From Alphaproteobacteria bacterium UBA1301 (GTDB lineage: Bacteria > Pseudomonadota > Alphaproteobacteria > Micropepsales > Micropepsaceae): 64,000 bases of DNA. Positions 26,045 to 35,362 of this stretch are shown one piece after another. The position numbers were made by a program, and so were the translations under genes. The DNA lies in assembly GCA_002307725.1 (NCBI GenBank), contig DBUB01000002.1, positions 1 through 64,000 of the forward strand, given 5' to 3'. Each line of letters starts with the position of its first letter. Position 1 is the stretch's first letter. Under the pieces are notes generated by a model. It had not been told where the DNA came from. It did no database searches and worked only from the letters and a program-made list of their open reading frames with translations.

Positions 26045-26786
26045 TTTTCGCCCTCTGTTTGTCTCACGTTTCACAAAACTAGCTTCACATCAATCAGTGG
26101 ACGGCCGATTTAGCCTTCCTCCACACGTCGCGCCGCGCCCGCAAAAGTGCTGGTGCAATCTCGTGGTGCACCGGGTAGCGCAAGTCACATGCCAACCACG
26201 AACGCACACGATCGCGAAGTCCTGATGCATCGCTCTTTGGCGTGTCGGCCCATCTGCTGCAAGTTTGGCTAGGCGGTGCCGTAAATCACGGCAGATCACA
26301 CAGGGAATACCGTGACTTCACCACCCGGTCATACAGATTCAATCGCTGTGTGCGAAACAGGTGGCTTTGCACCGAGGAAATTTTCAATTCAGTGTCACAC
26401 AAAAGACACTGCGAAACGACAAATGACCGCAGAAGAGAGATCAATAATTTCAATGCGATGCATAAACTATTTAATCGAGGATGTGCACGCGAAAAGTCAT
26501 CTCTCGTGCATTACGTTTACCGGCCCATCGATGCACGAACTTCCGTATGCGTACGATTATTGCGCTGGCGTTTCGGCGATAGGACACATCGATTCACTGG
26601 CAACAATCTGTCGTCGCCATTGCCTCTTTCATGCGCACAAGGGCCTCTTGTCAAAACGACATGGCCCTAGCCGATCGCGAACAAACACGCTTTGCAAGCT
26701 GCACGTGCGGTGAAAAATGGGACCTTGCTAGACACCGCGCGCGCTTCATACGACAACGCACCCTGGAGTAGTTACGGAGATTGCAG
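26045..26786. other. Long divergent intergenic region
   Basis: About 740 bases between divergent genes. No frame encodes a recognisable protein. A 7-base inverted repeat CAGTGTC...GACACTG lies at 26390-26411. The region may hold promoters for the receptor and the amidohydrolase operon, a small RNA, or decayed sequence. I cannot tell which. Confidence 0.5.
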
Positions 26787-28811
26787 ATGTTGCGCTTTAT
26801 GTGGGGTGCCCTGGCCTTATTCTGCACCGGAGCGCTGGCAGCTCCGGTCGAGAACTATTCCATCGTTTCGAACGGCGAGACAGTCGGCTATGTCGCGGTC
26901 AGCGCCAAAGGCAATACCCTCGACGTCGATTTCAAGATTGACGACAACGGCCGCGGCCCCAAACACAAAGAACGCCTCACGCTTGGCGCGGGCGGCATCC
27001 CGGTGCATTGGAGCATCGACGGCACATCGTTGATGGGTGGCGATGTTCACGAAAGCATGAACTGGCAGACAGGCCGCCAGCGCTGGACCAGCCAAGCCGA
27101 TCATGGCGACGAAACCGCGGCGGCGGCAAAGCTCTATGTCGTCAATGACGGCAGTCCGTATGCGCTTTATCTTTATGCCAAGGCGCTTTTGAAGACCAAG
27201 ACGCACAGGCTCGACGTTCTGCCAAGAGGCACGCTGCATCTGGAAAAGATCGGCACGCCGACCGTGGGCGAGGGCAAGGCGGCAGTGGCGCTCGACGCTT
27301 ACATGTTGAGCGGCATCAACATGGCTCCTGATGTCATCCTCCTGGACCGTCACGGCAATCTGTTTGCCGTGCTGGGCGAAGATATGATTGTGAGGAAAGG
27401 TTACGAGAGCGAAGGACCCGCGCTCAATGCGCTGAACGAACGCCTTTCGTTAGAGCGGTTGAAAACGCTGCAAGCCGCGACGGCGCATCGCTACGAAATA
27501 CCAGTACGCATCCGCAACGTACGCATCTTCGATCCTAAGTTGCTGGCCATGACGGGCCCCAAGGCCGTTGTGGTTTATCGCGGCGCCATCACCACGGTGG
27601 AGGCGACCGACGCGCCGGTGCCTGCCGGCGAAGCGGTTATCGACGGCCAAGGCGCCTCGCTGGTCGCCGGGCTGCACGACATGCACGCACACATCTCAAT
27701 CTGGGACGGGCCGCTCAACGTCGCGGGCGGCGTTACGACGGTGCGCGACATGGGCAATAACAATCAGACGTTGCCAAAATTGATGGATGAGATCGACCAC
27801 GGCGAACTGATCGGGCCGCATATCATTCCGTCCGGTTTCATTGAAGGCCGCAGCCCTTATTCCGCGCGCGACGGCGTGGTGGCCGATACGCTGGAAGATG
27901 GCTTGAAGGCGGTGCACTGGTATGCCGACCACGGCTATATCCAGATCAAGATCTATAATTCGATGAATCCGGCTTGGGTGAAACCGCTGGCCGACGAAGC
28001 CAAGAAACTCGGCCTGCGCGTGGTCGGGCACGTCCCCGCCTTCACCACGGCCGATCAGATGATCGAAGCCGGTTATGACGAGATCACGCACGTCAACCAG
28101 TTGATGCTGGGCTGGCTGCTCAAGCCTGGCGAAGACACCCGCACGCCATTGCGGCTGACGGCCATGACGCGGGCTGCCGATCTCGACCTGAACAGCGAAA
28201 AGGTGCGCCACACCATCGCGCTGATGAAAGAACATGACGCCAGCTGGGACACCACGATCTCGATCGTCGAGCAACTGATGATGAGCCGGGCGGGTGAAGT
28301 TCCGGAAAACGCTGCTGCCTATATCGACCACATGCCGGTCGGCGTACAGCGCTACAAGCGCCGCTCCTATGTCACCTTCAAGGACGAGGCCGAAAAGGAG
28401 CGGTATGCACTTGCCTTCGACAAAGCCATGCAGGCCATCGCGCTGTTTCATCGTGAAGGCATCCGGCTGTGGCCAGGCACCGATGCGGCGAACGGATTTA
28501 CCCTGCACCGCGAGCTGGAACTCTACGTCAAGGCTGGCCTCAGCCCGGCCGAAGTCCTGCGCATCGCGACGTACGACTGCGATGCCTATCTGAAGCGCGA
28601 CCAGGATTACGGCAGTATCGAGCGCGGCAAGCGTGCCGACTTCTTCCTGGTGAACGGCGATCCCACCAAGGATATCGGCACCGTCCGCAAGGTGCGGCTG
28701 GTCGTCAAGGACGGCGTCTTCTATGCGCCGCAAGAAATCTATCAGGCTTACGGCATCACGCCTTTTGCGGCGCCATTGCCGCTGCCGGCTGAAACAAGGA
28801 ACGCAAAATGA
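26787..28811 (+). CDS. Exported amidohydrolase-family protein
   Basis: A 674-residue protein from the ATG at 26787 (GGAGA six bases before). A signal peptide (MLRFMWGALALFCTGALAAP) and an N-terminal beta-rich domain of about 200 residues precede the metal-dependent amidohydrolase barrel. Barrel ligands are visible: HDMHAH, the Lys in YIQIKIYNS (probably carboxylated), His in VVGHVPAF, His in EITHVNQ and the Asp in WPGTDAANG. The enzyme closes with IERGKRADFFLVNGDP. Such exported members hydrolyse peptides, N-acyl amino acids or cyclic amides. Its stop overlaps the start of the next gene by ATGA, so the two are translationally coupled. The N-terminal extension is not usual for imidazolonepropionase-like relatives. 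Confidence 0.87.
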   Translation: MLRFMWGALALFCTGALAAPVENYSIVSNGETVGYVAVSAKGNTLDVDFKIDDNGRGPKHKERLTLGAGGIPVHWSIDGTSLMGGDVHESMNWQTGRQRWTSQADHGDETAAAAKLYVVNDGSPYALYLYAKALLKTKTHRLDVLPRGTLHLEKIGTPTVGEGKAAVALDAYMLSGINMAPDVILLDRHGNLFAVLGEDMIVRKGYESEGPALNALNERLSLERLKTLQAATAHRYEIPVRIRNVRIFDPKLLAMTGPKAVVVYRGAITTVEATDAPVPAGEAVIDGQGASLVAGLHDMHAHISIWDGPLNVAGGVTTVRDMGNNNQTLPKLMDEIDHGELIGPHIIPSGFIEGRSPYSARDGVVADTLEDGLKAVHWYADHGYIQIKIYNSMNPAWVKPLADEAKKLGLRVVGHVPAFTTADQMIEAGYDEITHVNQLMLGWLLKPGEDTRTPLRLTAMTRAADLDLNSEKVRHTIALMKEHDASWDTTISIVEQLMMSRAGEVPENAAAYIDHMPVGVQRYKRRSYVTFKDEAEKERYALAFDKAMQAIALFHREGIRLWPGTDAANGFTLHRELELYVKAGLSPAEVLRIATYDCDAYLKRDQDYGSIERGKRADFFLVNGDPTKDIGTVRKVRLVVKDGVFYAPQEIYQAYGITPFAAPLPLPAETRNAK

Positions 28812-30490
28812 AAAGCCACCTTGCTGGTCTCGCCTTGCTGTCGGTCACGCTCCTGAGCACGTCGGGTCTTGCCCAGTCCCAGCCGGACGCGCGCCTCGAC
28901 CTCACCTTGAAGCCGGTTGTGGAGAACGGGACCGTTTCAGCACTCGATATCGAAAGCCGGTACACGGGCACGCGTTTGAAGCCGCTGATCTTGCCCGAAT
29001 ACCTGGGACCGCTATTCCACATCGCCGACCGCATCGAGACGGTAACGGCGAAGGACGCCAAAGGGGACCTGCCGCTCACCATGACGAGTGGCAAGCGCAA
29101 CACCGATGACGCAACGCCACTTGGCGACAAAGTGCGGATCTGGACGCCCGCACGCGCCAGCGAAGGCGTCGTGACCGTACAGTATCGCGCCCAGGTCTCG
29201 CAGGAAATGCTGGCCGGACCGTCGTGGGAGCTCAGGGCCGAACCGCGCGGCTTCTCGATGGCGGGCAATACCGTGCTGCTGTTGCCCGACGATGCCACCT
29301 TCTATCGCGTCAAGCTGAACTGGGATTTGTCGGCCTTGCCCGCAGGCGCCAAGACGCTCGATAGCCTGCCGCTCGACACCGACACCAAGCCGGTAACGGC
29401 CGAGACCTTGCGCGAAACCTATTACATGGCGGGTAATTTGTTCCTGACCCCGCCGGGCAATGCCTTCCGCGCGGCCTCTACCGCCGACACGCCCTACGAT
29501 CAGATGGAACTCCTCAACTGGTCGGCCAAGACCTATGACAAGATGCTCGCCTTTTTCGGTCCGCCACAGCGCCCGACCTTCACGGTAATGTTCCGCGGTT
29601 CCAAGATCAGCCGCATCTCGGGCACCGAACTTCCCGGCGCCTTGCAGGCCACAATGATGGCCGACACGCCGTTAGAGCAGGTGAAACTGCTGGCTTCGCA
29701 CGAGATGGTACACATCTTCATGGGCGGCCTCGATCCGCAGAGCTGGTATGAAGAGGGCTTGGCCGTCTTTTACCAGAACCGGGTGCCGTTCCTGACCGGC
29801 CTGATCGATGAAGACGCCTATATTGCCGACGTCAACCAGACGGCACGCACCTATTACCGCAACGTGCGCTTCGACATGCCGATGAAAGAAGCCGAGCAGA
29901 GCTTCTGGACGGATGCGCGGGCGCGGCTGCAGCCCTATGTTCGCGGCGCCCTGTATATCAGCCTGGTCAATGCCAAACTGAAGGCGGCCACGCATGGCAA
30001 GCGCAACCTCGATACCGTGATGCGCGAATTCATCGCCGCCCGCGACGCCGGCAAATCCGTCACCGTCGCCGACTGGCTGACGCTGATCGCGCGCGATCTC
30101 GGCCCTGCCGCCGAAGCCGATTACCAGGCGATGCTGACGGGCAAAAAACTTTATCTGCCCGCGAACGCTTTCGGGCCCTGCTTCACACAGGTGAAAGAAC
30201 GCGTGCCGGTGTTCGAACTCGGTTTCGACAGCATCAGCCTGATGGAAAGTCCGCGCGTCATCCAGCATCTCGACCCTGCTTCGCCCGCCGCCAAGGCCGG
30301 ATTGAAGGACGGCGACAAAGTGGTGTGGAGCACGTCGCAGGATACCGCCCAGGAATCTTACGGCGAAGAAATGGTCCTGAAGGTGGAACGCGACGGCAAA
30401 ACTGTGGAAATCCGCTTCCTGCCGCACGGCCAACCAACCGACAGCTATCAGTGGAAGCGCATCGCCAGAGGCGCGCAGTGCAAGGTCTAA
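28808..30490 (+). CDS. M61-like metallopeptidase with C-terminal PDZ domain, exported
   Basis: A 560-residue protein with a signal peptide (cleavage near LAQS, residue 22). After an N-terminal beta domain, the gluzincin motif HEMVHIF appears at about residue 297, with the third ligand Glu in SWYEEGLAVFY (about 315). A PDZ-like domain lies near residues 470-540 (VIQHLDPASPAAKAGLKDGDKVV). The layout resembles the glycyl-aminopeptidase (M61) group. The start overlaps the amidohydrolase stop by four bases, so both proteins are probably made together and act on the same peptide or N-modified substrate in the periplasm. Confidence 0.85.
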   Translation: MKSHLAGLALLSVTLLSTSGLAQSQPDARLDLTLKPVVENGTVSALDIESRYTGTRLKPLILPEYLGPLFHIADRIETVTAKDAKGDLPLTMTSGKRNTDDATPLGDKVRIWTPARASEGVVTVQYRAQVSQEMLAGPSWELRAEPRGFSMAGNTVLLLPDDATFYRVKLNWDLSALPAGAKTLDSLPLDTDTKPVTAETLRETYYMAGNLFLTPPGNAFRAASTADTPYDQMELLNWSAKTYDKMLAFFGPPQRPTFTVMFRGSKISRISGTELPGALQATMMADTPLEQVKLLASHEMVHIFMGGLDPQSWYEEGLAVFYQNRVPFLTGLIDEDAYIADVNQTARTYYRNVRFDMPMKEAEQSFWTDARARLQPYVRGALYISLVNAKLKAATHGKRNLDTVMREFIAARDAGKSVTVADWLTLIARDLGPAAEADYQAMLTGKKLYLPANAFGPCFTQVKERVPVFELGFDSISLMESPRVIQHLDPASPAAKAGLKDGDKVVWSTSQDTAQESYGEEMVLKVERDGKTVEIRFLPHGQPTDSYQWKRIARGAQCKV

Positions 30491-31716
30491 ACCAGCGCTG
30501 AGATGAGCGCCTCGATGTCGTCCATGGTGTTGTAGACCGAGGGCGAGACGCGCAACCGGTAGGGATAGAGCTGGGCGTTGATCTTGGCTTTCGTTAAGGC
30601 GTCGCCAAAACGCTTATCGGCATCCTTGTAAGCGAAACTAACCAGCGGTGCCGTGGAACCGGCCGGCGTCAGCGGCTTGAAGCCTTTCGGCGGCAGCGCT
30701 TCTTGCAAGCGGCGGATCATCGGGGAGCGATGGGCGACGATCTTGTCGACGCCGAGTTGTTCGATCAGCCCTAAGGATTCCGCCAACCCGATATAATTGG
30801 CATTGGCGTAGGTGCCGACGCCGAAATGGCCCATCATGTCGCTCGCGACCGTGAACTCGATCAGGCGGCGGCCTTTCGGCTCGAACGGGAAAGCATGATA
30901 GATCACGTCGTCAAGCTGCTGATAGCCGAACAGGAAGCGCTTCATCTTCGGCAGCAGCCCGGCGCGCACGAACAGGAAACCCGCTCCCTGCTCGCCCATC
31001 ATCCATTTGAAGCCTGAGGCGGCGCAGAAATCGAGCCCCGTCGCCTTGACATCAAGTGGCACCGCCCCCACGGCCTGGATCACATCGGCATAGACCAGAG
31101 CGCCGCGAGAATGGGCGAGGTCGCACAGCGCTTTCAGGTCGTGAGTGAATCCGTTGATGTAGGAAACATAGGACACCGACACCAGCCGCGTGCCGCGGGT
31201 GATGGCTTTGTTCATGTCGTTCATGTCGATGCGGCCGTCGCGCGCCGGAACGATGACATGCTTGAGCCCATGCTTGGCCAAGCTGTCGTAGAGATAAAGT
31301 GACCCCTCGAAGTGCAGGATGTCGGTGACGACCTTGTCGCGGCGCTTTCCCAGTCCGAGCCCGCGCGCCACGCAGTTTTCGCCAACCATGGTGGACGGCA
31401 CCATCAGCACCTCATCGACCGACGCATTGATCAGACGAGCGAAGCGTTCCACCGCACGTTTGCGGCCCTCCCGCGATTCCGGCAGGGTCGGCTGCAGCGC
31501 CGCCTCGGTGCGATGGGTGAGATAGGCCTGGATCGCCAGCGCCGCGCGGCGCGGCAACGGATGAGTGTAGGCGGCATTGAGCTGAATGCCGTCGAGCGGA
31601 AATTCGTCACGGCCGACCAGCGCCCCCGCATTTCCCGTTTTGAGTGATTGCGCGCGAGCGGCCGTTAAGGGCAGTGCGGCAGCGAGGCCAAGCCATTCGC
31701 GGCGGTTCATCGTCAT
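30487..31716 (-). CDS. Class V aminotransferase-like PLP enzyme with Tat signal
   Basis: About 409 residues. The start at 31716 gives MTMNRREWLGLAAALPLTAARA, a short twin-arginine signal. A longer in-frame start at 31803 would bury it. The fold-type I PLP domain is recognisable: STMVGENCVARGL, YADVIQAVGAVPLDV (Asp contacting the PLP ring) and the Schiff-base Lys in AASGFKWMMGEQGAGF. The sequence resembles the isopenicillin-N-epimerase/cysteine-desulfurase-like branch. Export of a folded PLP enzyme through Tat would be unusual for an amino-acid enzyme and points to a periplasmic substrate. Its stop overlaps that of the M61-like gene by four bases, tail to tail. Confidence 0.83.
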   Translation of the reverse strand: MTMNRREWLGLAAALPLTAARAQSLKTGNAGALVGRDEFPLDGIQLNAAYTHPLPRRAALAIQAYLTHRTEAALQPTLPESREGRKRAVERFARLINASVDEVLMVPSTMVGENCVARGLGLGKRRDKVVTDILHFEGSLYLYDSLAKHGLKHVIVPARDGRIDMNDMNKAITRGTRLVSVSYVSYINGFTHDLKALCDLAHSRGALVYADVIQAVGAVPLDVKATGLDFCAASGFKWMMGEQGAGFLFVRAGLLPKMKRFLFGYQQLDDVIYHAFPFEPKGRRLIEFTVASDMMGHFGVGTYANANYIGLAESLGLIEQLGVDKIVAHRSPMIRRLQEALPPKGFKPLTPAGSTAPLVSFAYKDADKRFGDALTKAKINAQLYPYRLRVSPSVYNTMDDIEALISALV

Positions 31717-32079
31717 GGCGAAAGCCCATTCTGAATCCGCGCCAGCATCGGGACACCGGTGACGCCGGTCAAGAAAAAACCACACGCATGGCCGGTCTTG
31801 CATGATTGCGGCGCCAGAGGAGTGCCTTGCGCAAATTCTATTCTATCTTCTATTTCGCCGCGCGTGCGCATCGAATCCCATCTTGCCTGCGAAGCCCACC
31901 TGCCCTAACAAGGCCGCGCATGAAGAGTTGAGCTGTCGCTCAACGCCAACCTGCTCCCGAGCAAGGTGGCGCTCTCGAATGAGAGAATGCGGCCGATCCG
32001 GCAACCAACGGGGCCAGCCAAGTCGTCATGCTTGTATCGAAAACGTGCCTCTTGAGGCATTTGCGTGAGGTTGGTTGAG
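31717..32079. other. Divergent intergenic region
   Basis: About 360 bases between the Tat aminotransferase and the threonine-aldolase-like gene. I see no gene and no clear operator. It presumably contains both promoters. Confidence 0.5.
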
Positions 32080-33147
32080 ATGATTCCTGAGCAGCAGTTC
32101 GCAAGCGACAATTACGCCGGCATTTGTCCCGAAGCTTTGGCCGCCATAGCCGAGGCCAACAAGGGGCACGTGCAATCCTATGGCGACGACATCTGGACCG
32201 AGCGCGCCTCCAATGCCTTGCGTAAACTGTTCGAGCACGAATGTGACGTTTTCTTTGTCTTCAACGGCACCGCGGCCAATTCGCTAGCACTGGCAGCGCT
32301 CTGCTATTCCTATAACGGCGTGATCTGCGCCGCGTCCGCCCATGTCGAAACCGACGAATGCGGCGCGCCCGAGTTCTTTTCCAACGGCTCCAAGCTACTG
32401 AATGTTCCGGCCCCAGACGGCAAGCTGACACCGGAGGGCATTCGGGCCATGGCGACCAGCCGCTCCGACATCCATTTCCCCAAACCGCGCGCCGTGACCA
32501 TCACGCAACCGAACGAACTCGGCGTCGTCTACAGTCTGGAGGAGGTGCGCGCGATCTCGGCGATGTGCCGCGACCTCGGTCTCAAGCTGCACATGGACGG
32601 CGCCCGGCTCGCCAATGCCTGCGCCAGCCTCGACTGCAGCCCGGCCGAAGCGACCTGGCGTGCCGGTGTCGACGTGCTCTGTTTCGGCGGCACCAAAAAC
32701 GGCATGGCAACCGGCGAAGCCATCATCTTCTTCGACCGCGCGCTGTCGGCGGATTTCGATTACCGCTGCAAACAGGCCGGACAACTCGCCTCCAAGATGC
32801 GATTTCTTTCGGCGCCGTGGGTGGGCATGCTGGAAAGCGGAGCCTGGCTGAAAAACGCCGCCCACGCCAACGCCTGCGCCCGCCGCTTTGCCGCCCGCAT
32901 CGACGCGCTGCCGAGCGTGAAGCTGGCGTTTCCGGTCGAAGCCAATTCGGTGTTTTTGCACGCGCCGCAAGGCGTTCTCGAAGGACTGCATCGCCGCGGC
33001 TGGCACTTCTATTCGTTTATCGGCGGCGCGGCCCGCTTCATGTTTGCCTGGGATGCCGATCCCGTCTGGGTTGACCGGCTGGCCGACGATCTGGCGGCGG
33101 AAGCGCAAACCTTTGCCGGCAAAAAGACGGCTGAAGTGGCTGCATAG
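32080..33147 (+). CDS. Low-specificity threonine aldolase family enzyme
   Basis: A 355-residue PLP enzyme from the ATG at 32080 (GAGG nine bases upstream). A GTG at 32065 would add five codons. It shows FASDNYAGICPEALAAI, GHVQSYGDDIWTERA, FNGTAANSLAL, the PLP-contacting Asp in HMDGARLANA and the Schiff-base Lys in CFGGTKNGMATGEA. The family cleaves L-threonine, or related beta-hydroxy amino acids, to glycine and an aldehyde. It stands at the head of a plus-strand series with the aromatic aminotransferase and the AEC carrier. The 128-base gap to the next gene leaves a shared operon unproven. Confidence 0.9.
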   Translation: MIPEQQFASDNYAGICPEALAAIAEANKGHVQSYGDDIWTERASNALRKLFEHECDVFFVFNGTAANSLALAALCYSYNGVICAASAHVETDECGAPEFFSNGSKLLNVPAPDGKLTPEGIRAMATSRSDIHFPKPRAVTITQPNELGVVYSLEEVRAISAMCRDLGLKLHMDGARLANACASLDCSPAEATWRAGVDVLCFGGTKNGMATGEAIIFFDRALSADFDYRCKQAGQLASKMRFLSAPWVGMLESGAWLKNAAHANACARRFAARIDALPSVKLAFPVEANSVFLHAPQGVLEGLHRRGWHFYSFIGGAARFMFAWDADPVWVDRLADDLAAEAQTFAGKKTAEVAA

Positions 33148-33275
33148 AAACCGCGCACGGTAAGCGGACGGCGCCTAATCCTCCTCGGCAAAAGAGCAAA
33201 GCGGCGTCCGGTTGCAAGATATTACCCGCCAGTATGCGCTAAAGACCAAACGCGAATGGAATGGAGTCCCCGGAA

Positions 33276-34460
33276 ATGACGTCGGTTTTCTCGCAGTTAA
33301 AGCGGCAACCTGCCGATCCGCTGCTCAGGCTGATCACGGAATTCCGCCAGGATCCGCGCGCCGGAAAAATTGATCTTGGCGTCGGAGTCTATCGCGACGA
33401 AACCGGCAACACGCCAGTCATGCGCGCCGTCAAAGCAGCCGAACGCCGTCTGTTCGAACAGCAGACCAGCAAAGCCTATCTCGGTCCGGAAGGAAACCTG
33501 GGCTTTGCCGCCGCGTTGAAGACCCTGGTGACGGGAAACGACGAACGCTACGCCTGTGTCCAGACGCCCGGCGGTACCGGCGCTTTGCGGCTGGCAATGG
33601 AGGTGATTGCGCACGCCAAACCTGGCGCTGCGGTCTGGGTCGGCACACCGACTTGGCCCAATCACACCGCCCTTTTGACGGCGACGGGTCTTCAGGTGCG
33701 CCCCTATCGCTATCTGACGCAAGCCTCCGTCGACTTTCCGGCCATGCTCGCGGCGCTTCAAACGGCGGCGCCAGGAGACATCGTGCTCTTGCACGGCTGT
33801 TGCCATAATCCGTCGGGCATTGATTTGGCGCCAGCCGAATGGGCAACGCTGGCCGCACTGCTGCAAGAGCGCAAACTGCTGCCGCTGATCGACCTCGCCT
33901 ATCAGGGTTTGGGCAGCGGTTTCGCAGACGACGCCCGCCCGGCGTTGCAGCTGCTCGAACATTGCGGTGAGGGCTTTCTGGCCTATTCCTGCGATAAGAA
34001 CTTTGCTCTGTACCGCGAGCGCGTCGGCGCCCTTTTTATCCGGGCGCGGGATCCAGATACGGCGGAGACTGTGTTTTCCAACGCGCTGACCGCGGCGCGA
34101 ACCAATTGGTCGATGCCGCCCGATCACGGTGCGGCCCTGGTGCAGATCATTCTGGACGACAACGCCTTGCGCACCGACTGGCAGGCCGAACTCAATACCA
34201 TGCGCAATCGCATCGACGGGTTGCGCCAAGCGGTTGCGGCTGCGGCGCCGAACCTCGGCTTCCTGGCGCAACAAAAAGGCTTGTTTTCATTGCTGCCGAT
34301 TTCGCCTGACGCCGTCGCGCAGTTGAAAACGCGATACGGCATCTACATGGCCGCGTCGGGGCGGATCAACGCGGCGGGCTTTACGTTGGAGGCGATCCCC
34401 CATTTCGTCGAAGCCTATAACGACGTCGCCACGCTCGCGCCCGCCACCCAAACGGCATGA
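33276..34460 (+). CDS. Aspartate/aromatic amino-acid aminotransferase (class I)
   Basis: A 394-residue PLP enzyme of the AspC/TyrB type. It has RQDPRAGKIDLGVGVYRDETG, KAYLGPEGN, TPGGTGALRLA, HGCCHNPSGIDL, the PLP-binding Lys in SCDKNFALYRERVGAL and the substrate Arg in SGRINAAG. The segment before the Lys reads SCDK where E. coli AspC has SYSK. This does not remove the catalytic residue. I start at the ATG at 33276, which gives the usual family N-terminus (ADPLLRLITEF). An ATG at 33261 is in frame. The stop overlaps the AEC transporter start (ATGA). Confidence 0.92.
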   Translation: MTSVFSQLKRQPADPLLRLITEFRQDPRAGKIDLGVGVYRDETGNTPVMRAVKAAERRLFEQQTSKAYLGPEGNLGFAAALKTLVTGNDERYACVQTPGGTGALRLAMEVIAHAKPGAAVWVGTPTWPNHTALLTATGLQVRPYRYLTQASVDFPAMLAALQTAAPGDIVLLHGCCHNPSGIDLAPAEWATLAALLQERKLLPLIDLAYQGLGSGFADDARPALQLLEHCGEGFLAYSCDKNFALYRERVGALFIRARDPDTAETVFSNALTAARTNWSMPPDHGAALVQIILDDNALRTDWQAELNTMRNRIDGLRQAVAAAAPNLGFLAQQKGLFSLLPISPDAVAQLKTRYGIYMAASGRINAAGFTLEAIPHFVEAYNDVATLAPATQTA

Positions 34461-35362
34461 TCAGCCAGCAGATCCTCACGCAGGATTTCGTCCTGACGGC
34501 GCTGATGCTGACGGGCGTCGGGCTGCACAAACTCGGCATCGTCACCAACGAGGCAACGCGCTGGTTTTCGCTGTTGCTGGTAAACGTGGCGCTGCCTTGC
34601 ACCATCTTGGCGAGCTTCCACTTCGAATTGACGCCTGATCTAGCGACCAAGGCGGCAACGGTGTTCATCATTTCCGTGGCCGTTCATGGCGGCCTGATTG
34701 CTCTGTCCCACCTGTGTTACTGGCGGTTCGCGCCCGGGCGGCGGGAAGTCTTCGTCTTCTCCACTGTGTTCTCCAATTGCGGCTTCGTCGGAATTCCCCT
34801 GATCCAAGGCGTCTTCGGCGACATCGGCGTTTTCTATGTCGCCATCTTCACCATCCCGTTCAACACGCTGATGTTCACCTACGGTGTCCACCTGTTCCGC
34901 GGCGCAGCGGGCGGCAACATCTGGCAGCATCTCGCCAACCCCCCTTTGATCGGAACCTTGATCGGATTGGCGCTGTTTTTGTTATCGGTCCATTTGCCGG
35001 TTCCCATCGCCAAAACCGTTACCGCGCTCGGCGGCCTGACGACGCCGCTGTCGATGCTGATCATCGGCGCCTTATTGGCCAAAACCAAACCGGCCGACGT
35101 TTTCAAAGATCGCGGTCTCTATTACCTCAGCCTCGTCAAGCTGGTGATCGCACCGCTACTGGTCCTGGCGGTGCTGGCAGTACTGCATACGGACCGGACC
35201 ATCGCCTACGTTTGTACCGCTCTGGTGGCGATGCCAGCTGCCAGCCTCGTCGGCGTCTTTGCCCAGCGTTACAACGGCGATACGGCTGCCGCCGCGCGCA
35301 GCGCGTTCCTGACCACGGTTCTATCGGTGATCACCGTGCCCGCAATTCTCGCGATACCGTGA
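34457..35362 (+). CDS. AEC (auxin efflux carrier) family transporter
   Basis: A 301-residue integral membrane protein with about ten hydrophobic segments in two repeats. The central motif VFSNCGFVGIPLIQGVFGD is characteristic of the family. Bacterial AEC proteins export or import small organic acids and amino-acid derivatives. Its ATG overlaps the aminotransferase stop codon, so the two are co-translated. A substrate linked to that enzyme, such as an aromatic or branched 2-oxoacid or amino acid, is likely. Confidence 0.88.
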   Translation: MISQQILTQDFVLTALMLTGVGLHKLGIVTNEATRWFSLLLVNVALPCTILASFHFELTPDLATKAATVFIISVAVHGGLIALSHLCYWRFAPGRREVFVFSTVFSNCGFVGIPLIQGVFGDIGVFYVAIFTIPFNTLMFTYGVHLFRGAAGGNIWQHLANPPLIGTLIGLALFLLSVHLPVPIAKTVTALGGLTTPLSMLIIGALLAKTKPADVFKDRGLYYLSLVKLVIAPLLVLAVLAVLHTDRTIAYVCTALVAMPAASLVGVFAQRYNGDTAAAARSAFLTTVLSVITVPAILAIP

